Assembly (NCBI RefSeq): GCF_000832985.1
Contig: NZ_CP009920.1
Coordinates: 186,001 to 250,000 of the forward strand
Direction: 5' to 3'
Length of the DNA stretch: 64,000 nucleotides
Source of the DNA: Priestia megaterium NBRC 15308 = ATCC 14581
Lineage (GTDB): Bacteria; Bacillota; Bacilli; Bacillales; Bacillaceae_H
In this document: positions 44,919 through 55,802 of the stretch, in pieces
Numbering within the stretch: the first letter of the stretch is position 1
Layout of the letters: every line of letters starts with the position of its first letter
The notes under the pieces: generated by a model
Told to the model about the DNA's origin: nothing
Database searches by the model: none
What the model saw: only the letters and a program-made list of their open reading frames with translations
Translations under genes and position numbers: made by a program

Positions 44919-45737
44919 ATGAAGGCTGACTTAAAATTTGATTTTCATACCCATCACGACCGATGCGGACATGCTCGCGGAACGATTCGAGATTATATAG
45001 AGGCATCTATTGATAAAGGCCTTGATATCATTGGGATTTCGGATCATTCTCCTTATTTCGCAAGCGAAGAAGACCAGCCGTATCCTCACATTGCGATGGG
45101 AAAAAGCGCATTCTCCGGATATGTAGCTGAGATTTTGAAACTAAAAGAAGAATATAAAGAAAAAATTGAAGTGCTGTTAGGCGTAGAGTCTGATTTCTTT
45201 CCCGATCATGCAAAAATATATCGTAGCTACTATGAAAAATATCCGTTTGACTACATAATCGGCTCTGTCCATCAAGTTGATGAAGTCAGCATCTTTCATA
45301 AAACGCGCTGGGAAGGCCTTTCTCAGCAAGAAAAGCAGCGCACGAAAGAAACGTATTATCAATTGATCGAAGAATCCGCCCGAAGCAGAATGTTTCAGAT
45401 TCTTGGCCATATTGATGCCATGAAAGGATTCTATCCTTCTTTTTCTTCTATTCAGACAGCTGTTATTGATCAAACGCTAAAAGTGATTTCAGCACATGAC
45501 ATTGCCATAGAAGTGAATACATCAGGCAAAACCAAAGACTGCGGAGGCTGGTATCCTGCAGACGATATTTTGGAAAGAGCTCTGCACTACGGGGTACGCA
45601 TGACATTTGGCTCCGATGCTCATGATCCGGAGCGCATTGGCGACGACTTTGAACTCGTAAAAAAGCGCCTTAAAGAAATCGGCTTTAAGGATTGGGTCTT
45701 TTTTAGACAGAAAAAAATGCAGGTGACACCTTTGTAA
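44919..45737 (+). CDS. hisJ: Histidinol-phosphatase-like PHP-domain phosphoesterase
   Basis: A 272-residue PHP-family metallo-phosphatase. FDFHTHHDRCGHARG at residues 8-22, ISDHSPY near 42, GVESDFF near 92, GSVHQVD near 117, GHID near 163 and GSDAHDPERIG near 238 supply the trinuclear metal ligands. It matches the HisJ/HisK type that dephosphorylates histidinol phosphate. It lies outside any his operon here, as hisJ does in B. subtilis. Related PHP enzymes with other substrates are possible. Confidence 0.8.
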   Translation: MKADLKFDFHTHHDRCGHARGTIRDYIEASIDKGLDIIGISDHSPYFASEEDQPYPHIAMGKSAFSGYVAEILKLKEEYKEKIEVLLGVESDFFPDHAKIYRSYYEKYPFDYIIGSVHQVDEVSIFHKTRWEGLSQQEKQRTKETYYQLIEESARSRMFQILGHIDAMKGFYPSFSSIQTAVIDQTLKVISAHDIAIEVNTSGKTKDCGGWYPADDILERALHYGVRMTFGSDAHDPERIGDDFELVKKRLKEIGFKDWVFFRQKKMQVTPL

Positions 45738-45761
45738 AACAGTAAACTTAAATACAAATAC

Positions 45762-45822
45762 AAATATGCCTGAAGACACGCAGATGAAGGAACATCCCGT
45801 GTTTTCAGGCATGTGTTTTTCA
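45762..45822. terminator. Terminator after the PHP gene
   Basis: An ATGCCTGAAgACACG/CGTGTtTTCAGGCAT stem followed by GTGTTTTT. Confidence 0.8.
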
Positions 45823-46033
45823 CCGAGAAACTTTGACTTTTGTAGCTGAAGATAAATCTTCTCCGTTCGTTTCAATTACTTGTTGTTTAGGCACCATTTT
45901 TTCATCGTCCAGACCTATCCTTATAGTCCCTCTACTATCTCCAACACTACTAATTTCCTACATAAAATAACCACATTTCATTTCAATTGTGCTACATTTA
46001 ACTAAAAATGATTTCTTAATGAGGGACACGATT

Positions 46034-47614
46034 GTGAATTTAGATTTAACAGCTTATATAACGCTTATCTGTACGTCCGGTGTTCTTAATTTATACTTGT
46101 GCTTTTACGTGTTTATTAAACGTCACCACTACAGCAATATTGCGCATTTATTTATTCTTCATACAGGTTTCACCGCTATTTATTGTATGGGTGCGGCCTT
46201 TAGCTTACTATCTGTTAATCTTGAGGAAATGAAATTTTGGACCGTCGTTCAATACGTGGGCATGCCTTTTTCGCCTCCTGCAGGGCTGCTGTTTGTTATG
46301 CAGTATGTCGGCATAAAGGTAAGGAAAAAGCATATTTTTGCGCTTTTCATCATTCCTTTTATTAGTTTGATCATGGTCGCAACAAATGACTGGCATCACC
46401 TTCATTACCGCGTGTTTGAAATTGACCCAGTTTTAGGTGCTCCTTACATTCATCAAGAAATTGGACCATGGTATACGATTCACGGCATGTTCATCTTTTC
46501 GTCTATGTTCGTTGCTTTTTTGCTCGCCGTTTACCGCTGGAAAGAAACAGCCAAAGCTTACCGCCTGCAGTTAATTGCATTAATGGTCGGGCAATTAGTC
46601 CCTATCGTCACAGCTTTTGTCTATTTAATGGGCTTTACGCCGCAGGGAATTGATCCAGTTCCTATGGTTTTATGGGTTTCTTCTTTTTTATATTTATGGT
46701 CCATTAACTCATCCCGTATGTTTACAGTTATGCCCGTTGCGAAAGATGCGATATTTAACAGCATTAATGACGGTGTTATCGTGCTTGATGAAGCTTACAG
46801 ATTAATTGAATTTAACTTAGCGTCGAAGAACATGTTTCCGCAGCTGAAAAAAGCGATGTTTGGAAAACGGTTTGCTGATATTTGGTTCACGCTATCGGGC
46901 AGTTCATTTCCTTTTACATTCGAAAATAAAAACAGCAGTCAAGAGCTGCAGCTTTTTTTCGCGGACCAATCTCAGTATACGTATCAAGTTCGCACCTCTC
47001 CTTTGCAGTATGCTAACAACAGTCACGGGTTGCTGCTTATTTTTACGGATATCACGGAGCTAAAAAGACTTCAGCTAAAGCTTGAAAATCAAGCTTATTA
47101 CGATGAGCTGACGCAAATTTATAACCGCAGGGCATTTTTTCAGCACAGCAAGCAAGCGTTCGAAGAAGCAAAAAAGTCTGCATCTTCTTTTACGCTTCTT
47201 ATACTTGATATTGATTATTTTAAAAAAGTGAACGATACGTATGGTCATTATACCGGCGATCAGGTGCTTGTACATGTCGTAAAAGCCTGCCAGTCCGTAT
47301 TACCGCAAGGAGCGCTTTTTGCTCGGTACGGCGGTGAAGAATTTGTACTCACGCTAAAGGGCTATACATCATCAGAAGCTGAGGTCCTTGCCAATCAGCT
47401 TCGCAGGCACGTTGAGACTCAGCCCTTACGTATCAATGAAGAAACCATTTCTGTTACGCTAAGCCTTGGAGTAGCCCAAGCAGCAAAACAAGAAAACGAC
47501 ACGTTGGATGACCTTTTAAATAAAGCAGATATTGCTCTGTACGCTGCCAAACAAAACGGACGCAACCAAGTACGTTTGTATGAAGAGAAAAAAGAAATGC
47601 TAAAAAGAACCTGA
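46034..47614 (+). CDS. Seven-helix membrane sensor diguanylate cyclase (7TM-PAS-GGDEF)
   Basis: A signalling protein of about 526 residues. Seven membrane helices of the histidine-kinase-N type fill residues 1-220, a PAS-like domain residues 230-340 (SINDGVIVLDEAYRLIEFN), and a GGDEF domain 360-520. Its active motif is RYGGEEF. The RxxD product-inhibition site before it is absent (PQGA in that place). It would make cyclic di-GMP in response to a membrane or cytoplasmic signal. GTG 46034 follows GAGGG; upstream in-frame codons lack a binding site. Confidence 0.85.
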   Translation: MNLDLTAYITLICTSGVLNLYLCFYVFIKRHHYSNIAHLFILHTGFTAIYCMGAAFSLLSVNLEEMKFWTVVQYVGMPFSPPAGLLFVMQYVGIKVRKKHIFALFIIPFISLIMVATNDWHHLHYRVFEIDPVLGAPYIHQEIGPWYTIHGMFIFSSMFVAFLLAVYRWKETAKAYRLQLIALMVGQLVPIVTAFVYLMGFTPQGIDPVPMVLWVSSFLYLWSINSSRMFTVMPVAKDAIFNSINDGVIVLDEAYRLIEFNLASKNMFPQLKKAMFGKRFADIWFTLSGSSFPFTFENKNSSQELQLFFADQSQYTYQVRTSPLQYANNSHGLLLIFTDITELKRLQLKLENQAYYDELTQIYNRRAFFQHSKQAFEEAKKSASSFTLLILDIDYFKKVNDTYGHYTGDQVLVHVVKACQSVLPQGALFARYGGEEFVLTLKGYTSSEAEVLANQLRRHVETQPLRINEETISVTLSLGVAQAAKQENDTLDDLLNKADIALYAAKQNGRNQVRLYEEKKEMLKRT

Positions 47615-47642
47615 ACATCATTGTTTCGGTTCTTTTTGCTTT
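47604..47642 (+). terminator. Rho-independent terminator
   Basis: An AAAAAGAACC/GGTTCTTTTT stem overlapping the end of the GGDEF gene. Confidence 0.75.
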
Positions 47643-47758
47643 TGACTAATATTCTTTCATTTATCAAGTAAAAGGGCTAAAAGACTTGATTTTGTTTATG
47701 TATTTGAAAACCGCTCATCTTATAAACTGTATGTAGATCAAAAAAAGGAGAGATAGAG

Positions 47759-48523
47759 ATGAAGATTACACATATTCGAAATGCTACCTTACTTGTTGAA
47801 TACGAGGGAAAAACGTTTTTAATTGATCCTATGTTAGCGGAAAAAGGAACTTACCCCCCTTTTTCAAATTCGAGCAGACAAGATCAAAACAACCCTTTAG
47901 TGAACTTACCGATATCCGTTGAAGAAATTATTGCTGATGTAGATGCGGTTATTGTTACTCACCTCCATTTAGACCATTTTGACGATGCCGCTAAACAGGC
48001 GTTACCAAACGATATCAAAATGTTCGTTCAAAATGAAGAAGATGCCGCAGTAGTAAAAGAAGCTGGTTTTAAAAATGTAGAAGTACTTACGCAAAACACG
48101 GTTTTTGAAGGCGTTGAATTAATCAAAACAAAAGGCGAGCACGGAAGAGGAGAAATTTTAAAGCGTACTGGTTTAGTGTGCGGCGTTGTTTTTAAACATA
48201 AGAGTGAAAAAACCCTCTATATAGCTGGAGACACGGTATGGTATGCCGCTGTTGAAGAAGAAATCAACACCCATCAACCGGATGTCATTGTCGTAAATGG
48301 CGGTGATAATCAGTTTTTAGAAGGCGGTTCTCTTGTAATGGGGAAAGAAGATATTTACGAAGTATACAAAGCAGCTCCTAAGGCTACGATTATTTCTGTC
48401 CATATGGAAGCTGTAAACCACTGGACGCTATCAAGGGAAGAATTAAAAGGCTTTATCAAAGAAAAAGACATGACATCTCACGTCTTTGTTCCAGATGATG
48501 GCGAGGTTTATATTTTTAAGTAG
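47759..48523 (+). CDS. MBL-fold metallo-hydrolase (UlaG-like)
   Basis: A 254-residue metallo-beta-lactamase-fold hydrolase. The metal motif THLHLDHFDD is near residue 67; AGDTVW near 152 and a late SVHMEAVNHW histidine segment complete the site. IDPMLAEKGTYPP resembles UlaG-like lactonases and YtkL-type proteins. AAGGAGAGATAGAG precedes the start. Substrate unknown. Confidence 0.8.
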   Translation: MKITHIRNATLLVEYEGKTFLIDPMLAEKGTYPPFSNSSRQDQNNPLVNLPISVEEIIADVDAVIVTHLHLDHFDDAAKQALPNDIKMFVQNEEDAAVVKEAGFKNVEVLTQNTVFEGVELIKTKGEHGRGEILKRTGLVCGVVFKHKSEKTLYIAGDTVWYAAVEEEINTHQPDVIVVNGGDNQFLEGGSLVMGKEDIYEVYKAAPKATIISVHMEAVNHWTLSREELKGFIKEKDMTSHVFVPDDGEVYIFK

Positions 48524-48524
48524 A

Positions 48525-48847
48525 AGAGATTGAGACATAACAAAATCATTCCAATGTAAAGACGGACAAATGAGATCGCATGAATCGCTCGCTTATGACA
48601 CCGCCGTTGATTTCCGTGCAAGACTACGCTTTCCGCGGGCGACAGATGAGCCTCCTCGTCGCTTGCGCTCCTGCGGGGTCTCATCTGTTCCGCTTTTCCC
48701 GCAGGAGTCTTCGCCTTGCCCTCCAATCTACGGCTAGAAGTAACTAAATTGAGTAAACCTACCTTCCCTCTGCCAATAAAAAATTCGACCGATTCATCGT
48801 TCAGGTCACCCTTCAACTAACATACTTTTGCCCCAGCCTCTTTTTAT
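48525..48847. repeat. Interspersed fold-back repeat, full-length copy with GC-rich core
   Basis: A non-coding element of about 320 bases between genes. Its ends are imperfect inverted repeats (AGAGATTGAGACATAA at left; AAAGAGGCTGGGGCAAAA on the complement at right). The core (about 48625-48715) is GC-rich and folds back: GCGGG and ACAGATGAG on the left pair with CTCATCTGT and CCCGC on the right. It resembles MITE-like repeats I remember from Bacillus genomes. A second, core-less copy lies at 54757-55022. Confidence 0.65.
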
Positions 48848-48861
48848 AGCCGTTTCATTTA

Positions 48862-49851
48862 TCAAGTAGTAGTCGTAGTAGCAACCGCTGAAGTGCTCGC
48901 AATAACCGCTAGCATAGCCGCTTGCTGAGCTTGAATAATAGTTTCAATCGTTGTATAGATGCCCGTTTCGACCAGTCTAGAATCCTTCAGCTTTTCACTG
49001 ATAACCAAATTAACCGCCAGCATAACATTGATGTCTTTCTGCCATTTAAAAAGTTTGTCTGCGTTTAGCTGTTTCACTACTTCATGGATGGTTTCAATTT
49101 CAGTTTCTGGTTTTTCAAATAGTGCTAATAAGCCAATGACCGGGTAATGCATCGCTTTCACTTTGATACCTGCCGATTCACAGGCTTCTTTTACAGATAC
49201 GCATATTTCAATAAGGGTATCCGCATGTAGGTTTTTATCGATTGCGAGAATATGACTTAAAAATTGAAGGTCATTTCCTTTTTTAAATCCATGCTGCCCC
49301 AATGTGGTATAGAAGTGTTCAATTTCATGCATCAAATCATCAACAGACTCGCTCGTTTCAGCTAATAAAACGGCAAGAGGTACATCACCGCTTGATGTAA
49401 GGAAGAGATGCTTTTTTTTCATGCCTTGATAAATTTCTACTGACCTTCGAACCGTTTCTTTATGACTTCGACTTGACTCATTCGACAGCATAGCGGAAGC
49501 CGCGATATACGTAAATGCGCCTCTCGTAAACCCGCCTTGTACCAATTGATCATATACATCCAGAAATACATGAAACGTTTCTTTTGGATTCTCATAGCAG
49601 GTATCTAGCATGGCTGCAATCGTAAACCTCTGCGATGATTTTAATGTAGAAAACATTCCTACTTGATTTTTAATATAGTCACTTAACTCAATATAAGGCT
49701 GAAGCTGAAGCGATTTGCCTTTCACTACATACATAGAAGCGATAGCCATAAACTGCTTCGGATCTGCCACTTTCCATTTGAGTTCATTTTTTAAGCTGAT
49801 ATAAAAACCTCTATACTGATCTACTTTTTGTTGAATCGTTTCCGGTAGCAT
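48862..49851 (-). CDS. DUF4003-family protein
   Basis: A 329-residue cytoplasmic helical protein. The block LTSSGDVPLAVLLAETSESVDDLMHEIEHFY near residue 150 and RGAFTYIAASAML near 115 fit my memory of the DUF4003 family of Bacilli, whose role is unknown. ATG 49851 follows AAAGGACGTGTTGAT; earlier in-frame codons give an implausible leader. The C-terminus ends in an Ala/Thr run (TSAVATTTTT). Confidence 0.7.
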   Translation of the reverse strand: MLPETIQQKVDQYRGFYISLKNELKWKVADPKQFMAIASMYVVKGKSLQLQPYIELSDYIKNQVGMFSTLKSSQRFTIAAMLDTCYENPKETFHVFLDVYDQLVQGGFTRGAFTYIAASAMLSNESSRSHKETVRRSVEIYQGMKKKHLFLTSSGDVPLAVLLAETSESVDDLMHEIEHFYTTLGQHGFKKGNDLQFLSHILAIDKNLHADTLIEICVSVKEACESAGIKVKAMHYPVIGLLALFEKPETEIETIHEVVKQLNADKLFKWQKDINVMLAVNLVISEKLKDSRLVETGIYTTIETIIQAQQAAMLAVIASTSAVATTTTT

Positions 49852-49944
49852 ATCAACACGTCCTTTATTCGTCGTTAGCTTATATACGCAACACTTCAAT
49901 AAAAGTTTCAATATTTGGTAAATACGCCGTACATTTATGACAAT

Positions 49945-49985
49945 ACGAAAAAGACCCCCCAATATTCCGAGGTCTTTTTCATTCA
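49945..49985 (-). terminator. Terminator of the glucose dehydrogenase gene
   Basis: An AAAAAGACC/GGTCTTTTT stem, downstream of the gene on the minus strand. Confidence 0.8.
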
Positions 49986-49995
49986 GTTCTACCTA

Positions 49996-51228
<1,233 letters not shown>

Positions 51229-51861
51229 ATGACTATGACTACAAAAGACTTTAACGAAATTGCTTTAAAACGCCGTTCAATTAAAAATTATGATCCTTCA
51301 GTAAAAATCAGCCGTGAGGAAATGGAGGAAATTCTTACAGAAGCTATGCGCGCTCCTTCTTCTGTTAATATGCAGCCGTGGCGCTTTGTTGTAATTGAAA
51401 CGCCGGAAGGCAAAGAAAAATTAGCTAAACTTGCGAAATTTAACAGTGAACAAGTTCATACATCTTCAGCTGTTATTGCCGTGTTTGGTGACATGAACAA
51501 CGTCGAATATGCAGACGAGATTTTCGGAAAAGCAGTAGAGCTTGGCTATATGCCTCAGGACATTAAAGAACAGCAGCTAAATTTCTTTAAGCCGATCTAC
51601 GAAAACATGCCAAAAGCAGATATGAAAGACATCGTGCTAATTGATTCAGGTCTTGTATCTATGCAGCTTATGCTTGTTGCTCGCGCTCACGGATATGATA
51701 CAAATCCAATCGGCGGATACGAAAAACACTTAATCGCAGAAGAATTCGGTTTAGATAAAGAACGTTATCTTCCAATTATGCTTATCTCAATCGGGAAAGC
51801 GGCAAGCGAAGGCCATGCTTCTTACCGTTTACCGGTCAATACGGTTACAACTTGGAAATAA
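51229..51861 (+). CDS. Nitroreductase-family FMN enzyme
   Basis: A nitroreductase of about 210 residues. RRSIKNYDPS at the N-terminus and EAMRAPSSVNMQPWRFVVIE bind FMN; the family also shows DSGLVSMQLMLVARAHGYDTNPIGGY. It reduces quinones, nitro compounds or related substrates with NAD(P)H as a homodimer. The second of three in-frame ATGs (51229) has the best spacing from AAAGGA. An aldehyde dehydrogenase gene follows after 63 bases, suggesting joint detoxification. Confidence 0.85.
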   Translation: MTMTTKDFNEIALKRRSIKNYDPSVKISREEMEEILTEAMRAPSSVNMQPWRFVVIETPEGKEKLAKLAKFNSEQVHTSSAVIAVFGDMNNVEYADEIFGKAVELGYMPQDIKEQQLNFFKPIYENMPKADMKDIVLIDSGLVSMQLMLVARAHGYDTNPIGGYEKHLIAEEFGLDKERYLPIMLISIGKAASEGHASYRLPVNTVTTWK

Positions 51862-51924
51862 GCAGTAGCTAGTTCTATTTAGTAAATAAAGGGCTAAAAT
51901 TGTGAAGTAAAAGGAGATTTTCTG

Positions 51925-53229
51925 ATGAATAACTATCAAGAACTTACAAAAAAACAGCTTTCATTCTTTAATAGCGGTAAAACAAAAGACGTTGCGTTCC
52001 GTATCGAAACGCTAAAGAAATTAAGAGAACTTGTTGTACGTCATGAAGACGACATTTTAAAAGCAGTAAAAGCTGACCTTAACAAACCAGAATTTGAAGC
52101 AAAACGTGCAGAAGTTGGTCTTGTGCTAAGTGAAATCGACTTTGCAGTTGAGAATCTTGCAGAATGGACAGCGGCAAAAGAAGTAGAAACACCATCTACT
52201 CACGCAGGAGCAAAAAGCTACATTTATCAAGATCCATACGGTTTAGCTCTAGTGATTGCACCTTGGAACTATCCGTTCCAACTTGCTGTATCACCAGTAG
52301 TAGGCGCGATTGCTGCAGGTAACTGCGTGGTGTTAAAGCCTTCTGAATTAACACCTCATACGTCAAGCCTTCTTGCTAAGATGTTTAATGAAAACTTCCC
52401 TGAAGAACACTTGACGGTAGTCGAAGGTGAAGTGGAAACAAGCACGGCTTTACTAAAAGAAAACTTTGATTACATCTTCTTTACAGGAAGTACAATGGTC
52501 GGCAAAATTGTGGCAGAAGCTGCTGCTAAACATTTAACGCCTGTGACGCTTGAGCTAGGCGGAAAAAGTCCTACAATTGTACACGAAGATGCAAATATTG
52601 AAGAAGCAGCAAAACGCATTGCGCGCGGTAAATTTGCAAATGCTGGTCAAACTTGCGTAGCGCCAGACTACATTCTTGTTCAGCGAAATGTAAAAGACGA
52701 GCTCCTAGCTAACCTAAAACAAGTCGTAACAAACACGTACGGCAAAGATGTTTCACAAAATCTAGACTTCCCTCACGTAGTGAGCCAAAAGCATTTTGAT
52801 CGTCTTAGCAGCTTCTTAACAAACGGAGATATTGTTTTTGGAGGCAAAACGGATCGTTCTCGTCTGTTTATTGAACCAACTGTTCTTGATAACATCTCAT
52901 GGGAAGACAATGTGATGCAAGATGAAATCTTTGGACCAATTCTTCCAGTCATCGTATACGATGAAATCTCAGAAGTAATCCAAGCAATCGTAAAACGTCC
53001 AAAACCATTAGCACTTTATCTTTTCTCTGAAGATGAAGCAGTCCAAGATCACATCTTAAACAGCGTGTCATTCGGCGGCGGCTCTATCAATGATACGATT
53101 AACCATATGACGTCTCACTACCTTCCATTTGGCGGCGTTGGTGACAGCGGAATGGGTGCGTATCACGGAAAAGCAAGCTTTGATACATTTTCACATGCTA
53201 AAAGCATCTTAAAACGTTCAAATAAATAA
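51925..53229 (+). CDS. Aldehyde dehydrogenase (class 3/YwdH-like)
   Basis: A 434-residue NAD(P)-dependent aldehyde dehydrogenase. IAPWNYPFQLAVSP, the FTGSTMVGK cofactor loop near residue 192, catalytic Glu in VTLELGGKSP near 213 and catalytic Cys in NAGQTCVAPDY near 247 are all present. It is shorter at the C-terminus than many relatives, as in class 3 fatty-aldehyde enzymes. It follows the nitroreductase gene with its own AAAGGAG site. Confidence 0.9.
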   Translation: MNNYQELTKKQLSFFNSGKTKDVAFRIETLKKLRELVVRHEDDILKAVKADLNKPEFEAKRAEVGLVLSEIDFAVENLAEWTAAKEVETPSTHAGAKSYIYQDPYGLALVIAPWNYPFQLAVSPVVGAIAAGNCVVLKPSELTPHTSSLLAKMFNENFPEEHLTVVEGEVETSTALLKENFDYIFFTGSTMVGKIVAEAAAKHLTPVTLELGGKSPTIVHEDANIEEAAKRIARGKFANAGQTCVAPDYILVQRNVKDELLANLKQVVTNTYGKDVSQNLDFPHVVSQKHFDRLSSFLTNGDIVFGGKTDRSRLFIEPTVLDNISWEDNVMQDEIFGPILPVIVYDEISEVIQAIVKRPKPLALYLFSEDEAVQDHILNSVSFGGGSINDTINHMTSHYLPFGGVGDSGMGAYHGKASFDTFSHAKSILKRSNK

Positions 53230-53230
53230 A

Positions 53231-53264
53231 GAAAAAGCCGAAGTCAGCGTCTGACTTCGGTTTT
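53231..53264. terminator. Bidirectional terminator
   Basis: An AAAAAGCCGAAGTCAG/CTGACTTCGGTTTTT inverted repeat. Confidence 0.9.
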
Positions 53265-53265
53265 T

Positions 53266-54636
53266 TTATTCCTTCATCTGTTTGGCGATTTGTTCATATT
53301 GCTCTTCTTTTTTTGTAGAAACCGCTAAATCACAAAGAATATGCAAAAAGTACTTTTTATCTTGAACAAATAAATACTCTTCTTCAAAGCCTTTAGAAAT
53401 GTATACAGCAAACTCCCAAATATCGTCGTAATAAGCCGGTCCAATGGCCTCAGCGAGATTTCCAAGCGTTTTGAGCAGCTCCATCGTGATGATAATATTC
53501 CGTCTCGCATAGTGCCGGATATTAGCGAATCCATCATATAAAAAGTCCTCAAATTTTTTATCAGGAATCACCATTCGTATCACGCCGCTGTCATCCACTA
53601 AATAAGAAGAAAATTGACTAACTTCACAAATTTCCCGAAGAATATCGCTAATTTGATGAATGGAGTTAACCGCCGTTTTGAAATCATCATTCCCCAGTGA
53701 TTTAACTGCCATCTCCACAAACTTCGTAATGATATACGTAGTATCTTGAATATCAGTCTGAGATTTCCCTACATGGATATATTGGTGAAAGACGGTACAA
53801 TCCATTTCATCGTGCTCTGTCGAATCTCTATGCCAATAATAAAACAATACGGTTCCGCTGAGCACATAATCCCCTACTTCACGCTCCATTTTTATAACTA
53901 AATTATGCTCTTTGGCGCAGTGAATCAATCGGCTGTAGTTCAGCGTTTGAATATAGCCGGATGTTTGAATACATACCGGCTTTTTCTCTCCTTCTGGAAA
54001 AGAAAATTGTTCGCTATGACTAGACTTTGTTCGGTGAATCTCCAGTTCCTCTCGAATCGTTGTCTTAATCGCTTTTATGGACGCTGTTTTCATCGATTGA
54101 GTCATATGATTTACTTGCAGCCACCTAACAGAATGATTAATAAAGTAGACAAACGTACCCGCACTAAAAACAGACAGGGCTGTCGTCACAAACGGAATCG
54201 CAAAATATCCGTTTACTTGAGAGCTGTTTAAAAATAAAAACACAAAAAGTGTATACAAAAAACTCCCTATGAAAATACCCAGAATTCGCTGAGTAGACTT
54301 AGAAGAAGCAAAGTTTTTTAACACGCGAGGAGAAAACTGAGCTGCAAATGATGTAAATACAACAAGCATTAAGTTGAAGGTAAACGTCGTAATCGATAGA
54401 ATTCCCGGCATAATCGTACTTACTAACGTATTGGTTAAATCCATGTTGATTGAAAAAAATGAAGGAACCTTCTCTCCTACTTTGCAGTAATAGTCGAGAA
54501 ACAGCGTCAGCACAGCTAAAAGAACAGAAAAAAAAGCATAAATTAAGGGACTAAACCATATTTGACTAGTTAATTCATCTTTAAAAGCACGAGGAGAAAG
54601 CTGTTTCCTTGCCGCTATCCATCTAAATGTATTCAT
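53266..54636 (-). CDS. DUF2254-family membrane protein
   Basis: A 456-residue protein with four N-terminal membrane helices (residues 25-170), including the family block LVSTIMPGILSITTFTFNLMLVVFTSFAAQFSPR, and a large cytoplasmic C-terminal domain. It fits the uncharacterised DUF2254 family. AAGGAAGGTTTTAT precedes the start. Function unknown; channel or transport roles have no support from the sequence alone. Confidence 0.8.
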   Translation of the reverse strand: MNTFRWIAARKQLSPRAFKDELTSQIWFSPLIYAFFSVLLAVLTLFLDYYCKVGEKVPSFFSINMDLTNTLVSTIMPGILSITTFTFNLMLVVFTSFAAQFSPRVLKNFASSKSTQRILGIFIGSFLYTLFVFLFLNSSQVNGYFAIPFVTTALSVFSAGTFVYFINHSVRWLQVNHMTQSMKTASIKAIKTTIREELEIHRTKSSHSEQFSFPEGEKKPVCIQTSGYIQTLNYSRLIHCAKEHNLVIKMEREVGDYVLSGTVLFYYWHRDSTEHDEMDCTVFHQYIHVGKSQTDIQDTTYIITKFVEMAVKSLGNDDFKTAVNSIHQISDILREICEVSQFSSYLVDDSGVIRMVIPDKKFEDFLYDGFANIRHYARRNIIITMELLKTLGNLAEAIGPAYYDDIWEFAVYISKGFEEEYLFVQDKKYFLHILCDLAVSTKKEEQYEQIAKQMKE

Positions 54637-54756
54637 ATAAAACCTTCCTTTTTATTTGTAAATCTCTAGCTTTTTTCTTAGTTCCCTTAATTTTTCTAAT
54701 TATGCTTATATAATGGAAAAAATCTATTTTTTAAGGTATAACTGTACAAAGAAAAA

Positions 54757-55022
54757 AAAGAGGTTGAGACATACCTAATTAATTCGATTTAAATACGCAC
54801 AAATAGGATACATGAGCTGGACCGCTTGTGACACCGCAGTTGATTTACGTCCAAGACTTCGTCTTGCCCTTCAATCAACTGCTAGAAGTAACTGAATGAA
54901 TATATGAAAGCTATGTTCACCACGTAAATAAAAAATCCGAACGCGTCGGATTCTCAATCAAGAATCCATCTCGTTCGGATTTTCTTTCAAGTAACCTAAT
55001 CTTATCTCAGCTTTTTTTTACT
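54757..55022. repeat. Interspersed repeat, core-less copy
   Basis: A relative of the element at 48525-48847. Shared parts are the left end AAAGAGGTTGAGACATA, CGCTTGTGACACCGC, GTTGATTTACGTCCAAGACT and CTGCTAGAAGTAACTGAA. The roughly 90-base GC-rich fold-back core is missing: CCAAGACT joins straight to TCGTCTTGCCCT. A second hairpin (AAATCCGAACG and its complement, about 54926-54983) lies at the right and would end the TPM transcript. Confidence 0.65.
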
Positions 55023-55031
55023 CTTATCTTT

Positions 55032-55802
55032 TTACCAGCCCCGGCTCGCTCCGCCGCCTCCAGAGCTGCCGCCTCCCCCTCCGCGAGGACCGCTGCCGTT
55101 GCCACCGCCACCGCCTCTTCCTCCAAATATGACAAGGAAGTTTAGCAGAAATTGCGTGATCGCTCCTTTAAAAAAGACGAAGTCTAGAATAAGTAAGCCC
55201 ACAATAACAGCTGCAATCAGCAGCGTTTGAAGAGTTGTTAAATGAACACCGCTATCAGAGGGCGGAGATGCTTTTGGCACTTTTTGTTCAAAATCTGTTC
55301 CTAAATCATACTCTTTCACCACTTGGTTATAAACAGCTTTGTATGTGCTTTCTAGCGCCGTATCGTATTTTCCATTTTTCAAGTTAGGAATAGCATAAGA
55401 ATCTAAAATTTCTCCCGATTTGATATCGGTGATAGCTCCTTCTAACCCATATCCTACTTCGATTCGGATTTTTCGTTCTTTTTTAGCGAGCAAAATAAGA
55501 ACGCCATTGTTCAGCTTTTTATCACCTAGTTTGTACTTTCGAAACGCTTCATTCGCGTACTCTTCTACATCCGCATCACCTAATGAATTCACGGTAAGAA
55601 TCGCTACTTGAGCTTTCGTTTCATCATCCAATTTTCTGCCCATTTGGTTTATTTCAGCTTTTTCCTGATCGTTTAATAAATGAGCAAAATCTTGAACGTA
55701 AATATCGCCTACCGGATTTGGAATATCAGGTGCAGCAAAAGCAACGCTTACCATATTACATAAAAGAGACAATAATAAAGCAAACGAAGCAAGAAATTTC
55801 AT
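55032..55802 (-). CDS. TPM-domain membrane protein with Gly-rich tail
   Basis: A protein of about 256 residues. The signal peptide ends at AFA-AP (residue 24); the TPM domain (30-165) shows PVGDIYVQDFAHLLN and RKIRIEVGYGLEGAITD. A membrane helix spans about 187-210, followed by a Gly-rich tail (GGGG-Ser type). ATG 55802 overlaps the lemA stop (TGATG). TPM and LemA proteins are regularly encoded together and probably act at the membrane; the function is unsettled. Confidence 0.85.
   Translation of the reverse strand: MKFLASFALLLSLLCNMVSVAFAAPDIPNPVGDIYVQDFAHLLNDQEKAEINQMGRKLDDETKAQVAILTVNSLGDADVEEYANEAFRKYKLGDKKLNNGVLILLAKKERKIRIEVGYGLEGAITDIKSGEILDSYAIPNLKNGKYDTALESTYKAVYNQVVKEYDLGTDFEQKVPKASPPSDSGVHLTTLQTLLIAAVIVGLLILDFVFFKGAITQFLLNFLVIFGGRGGGGGNGSGPRGGGGGSSGGGGASRGW

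Noticed and set aside
45820-45897. 25-codon minus-strand frame opening MVPKQQVIETNGED
   Set aside because: Its start has only a weak upstream purine run. A terminator stem follows, but that stem is explained by the convergent PHP gene. It could be real; support is too thin to list it.
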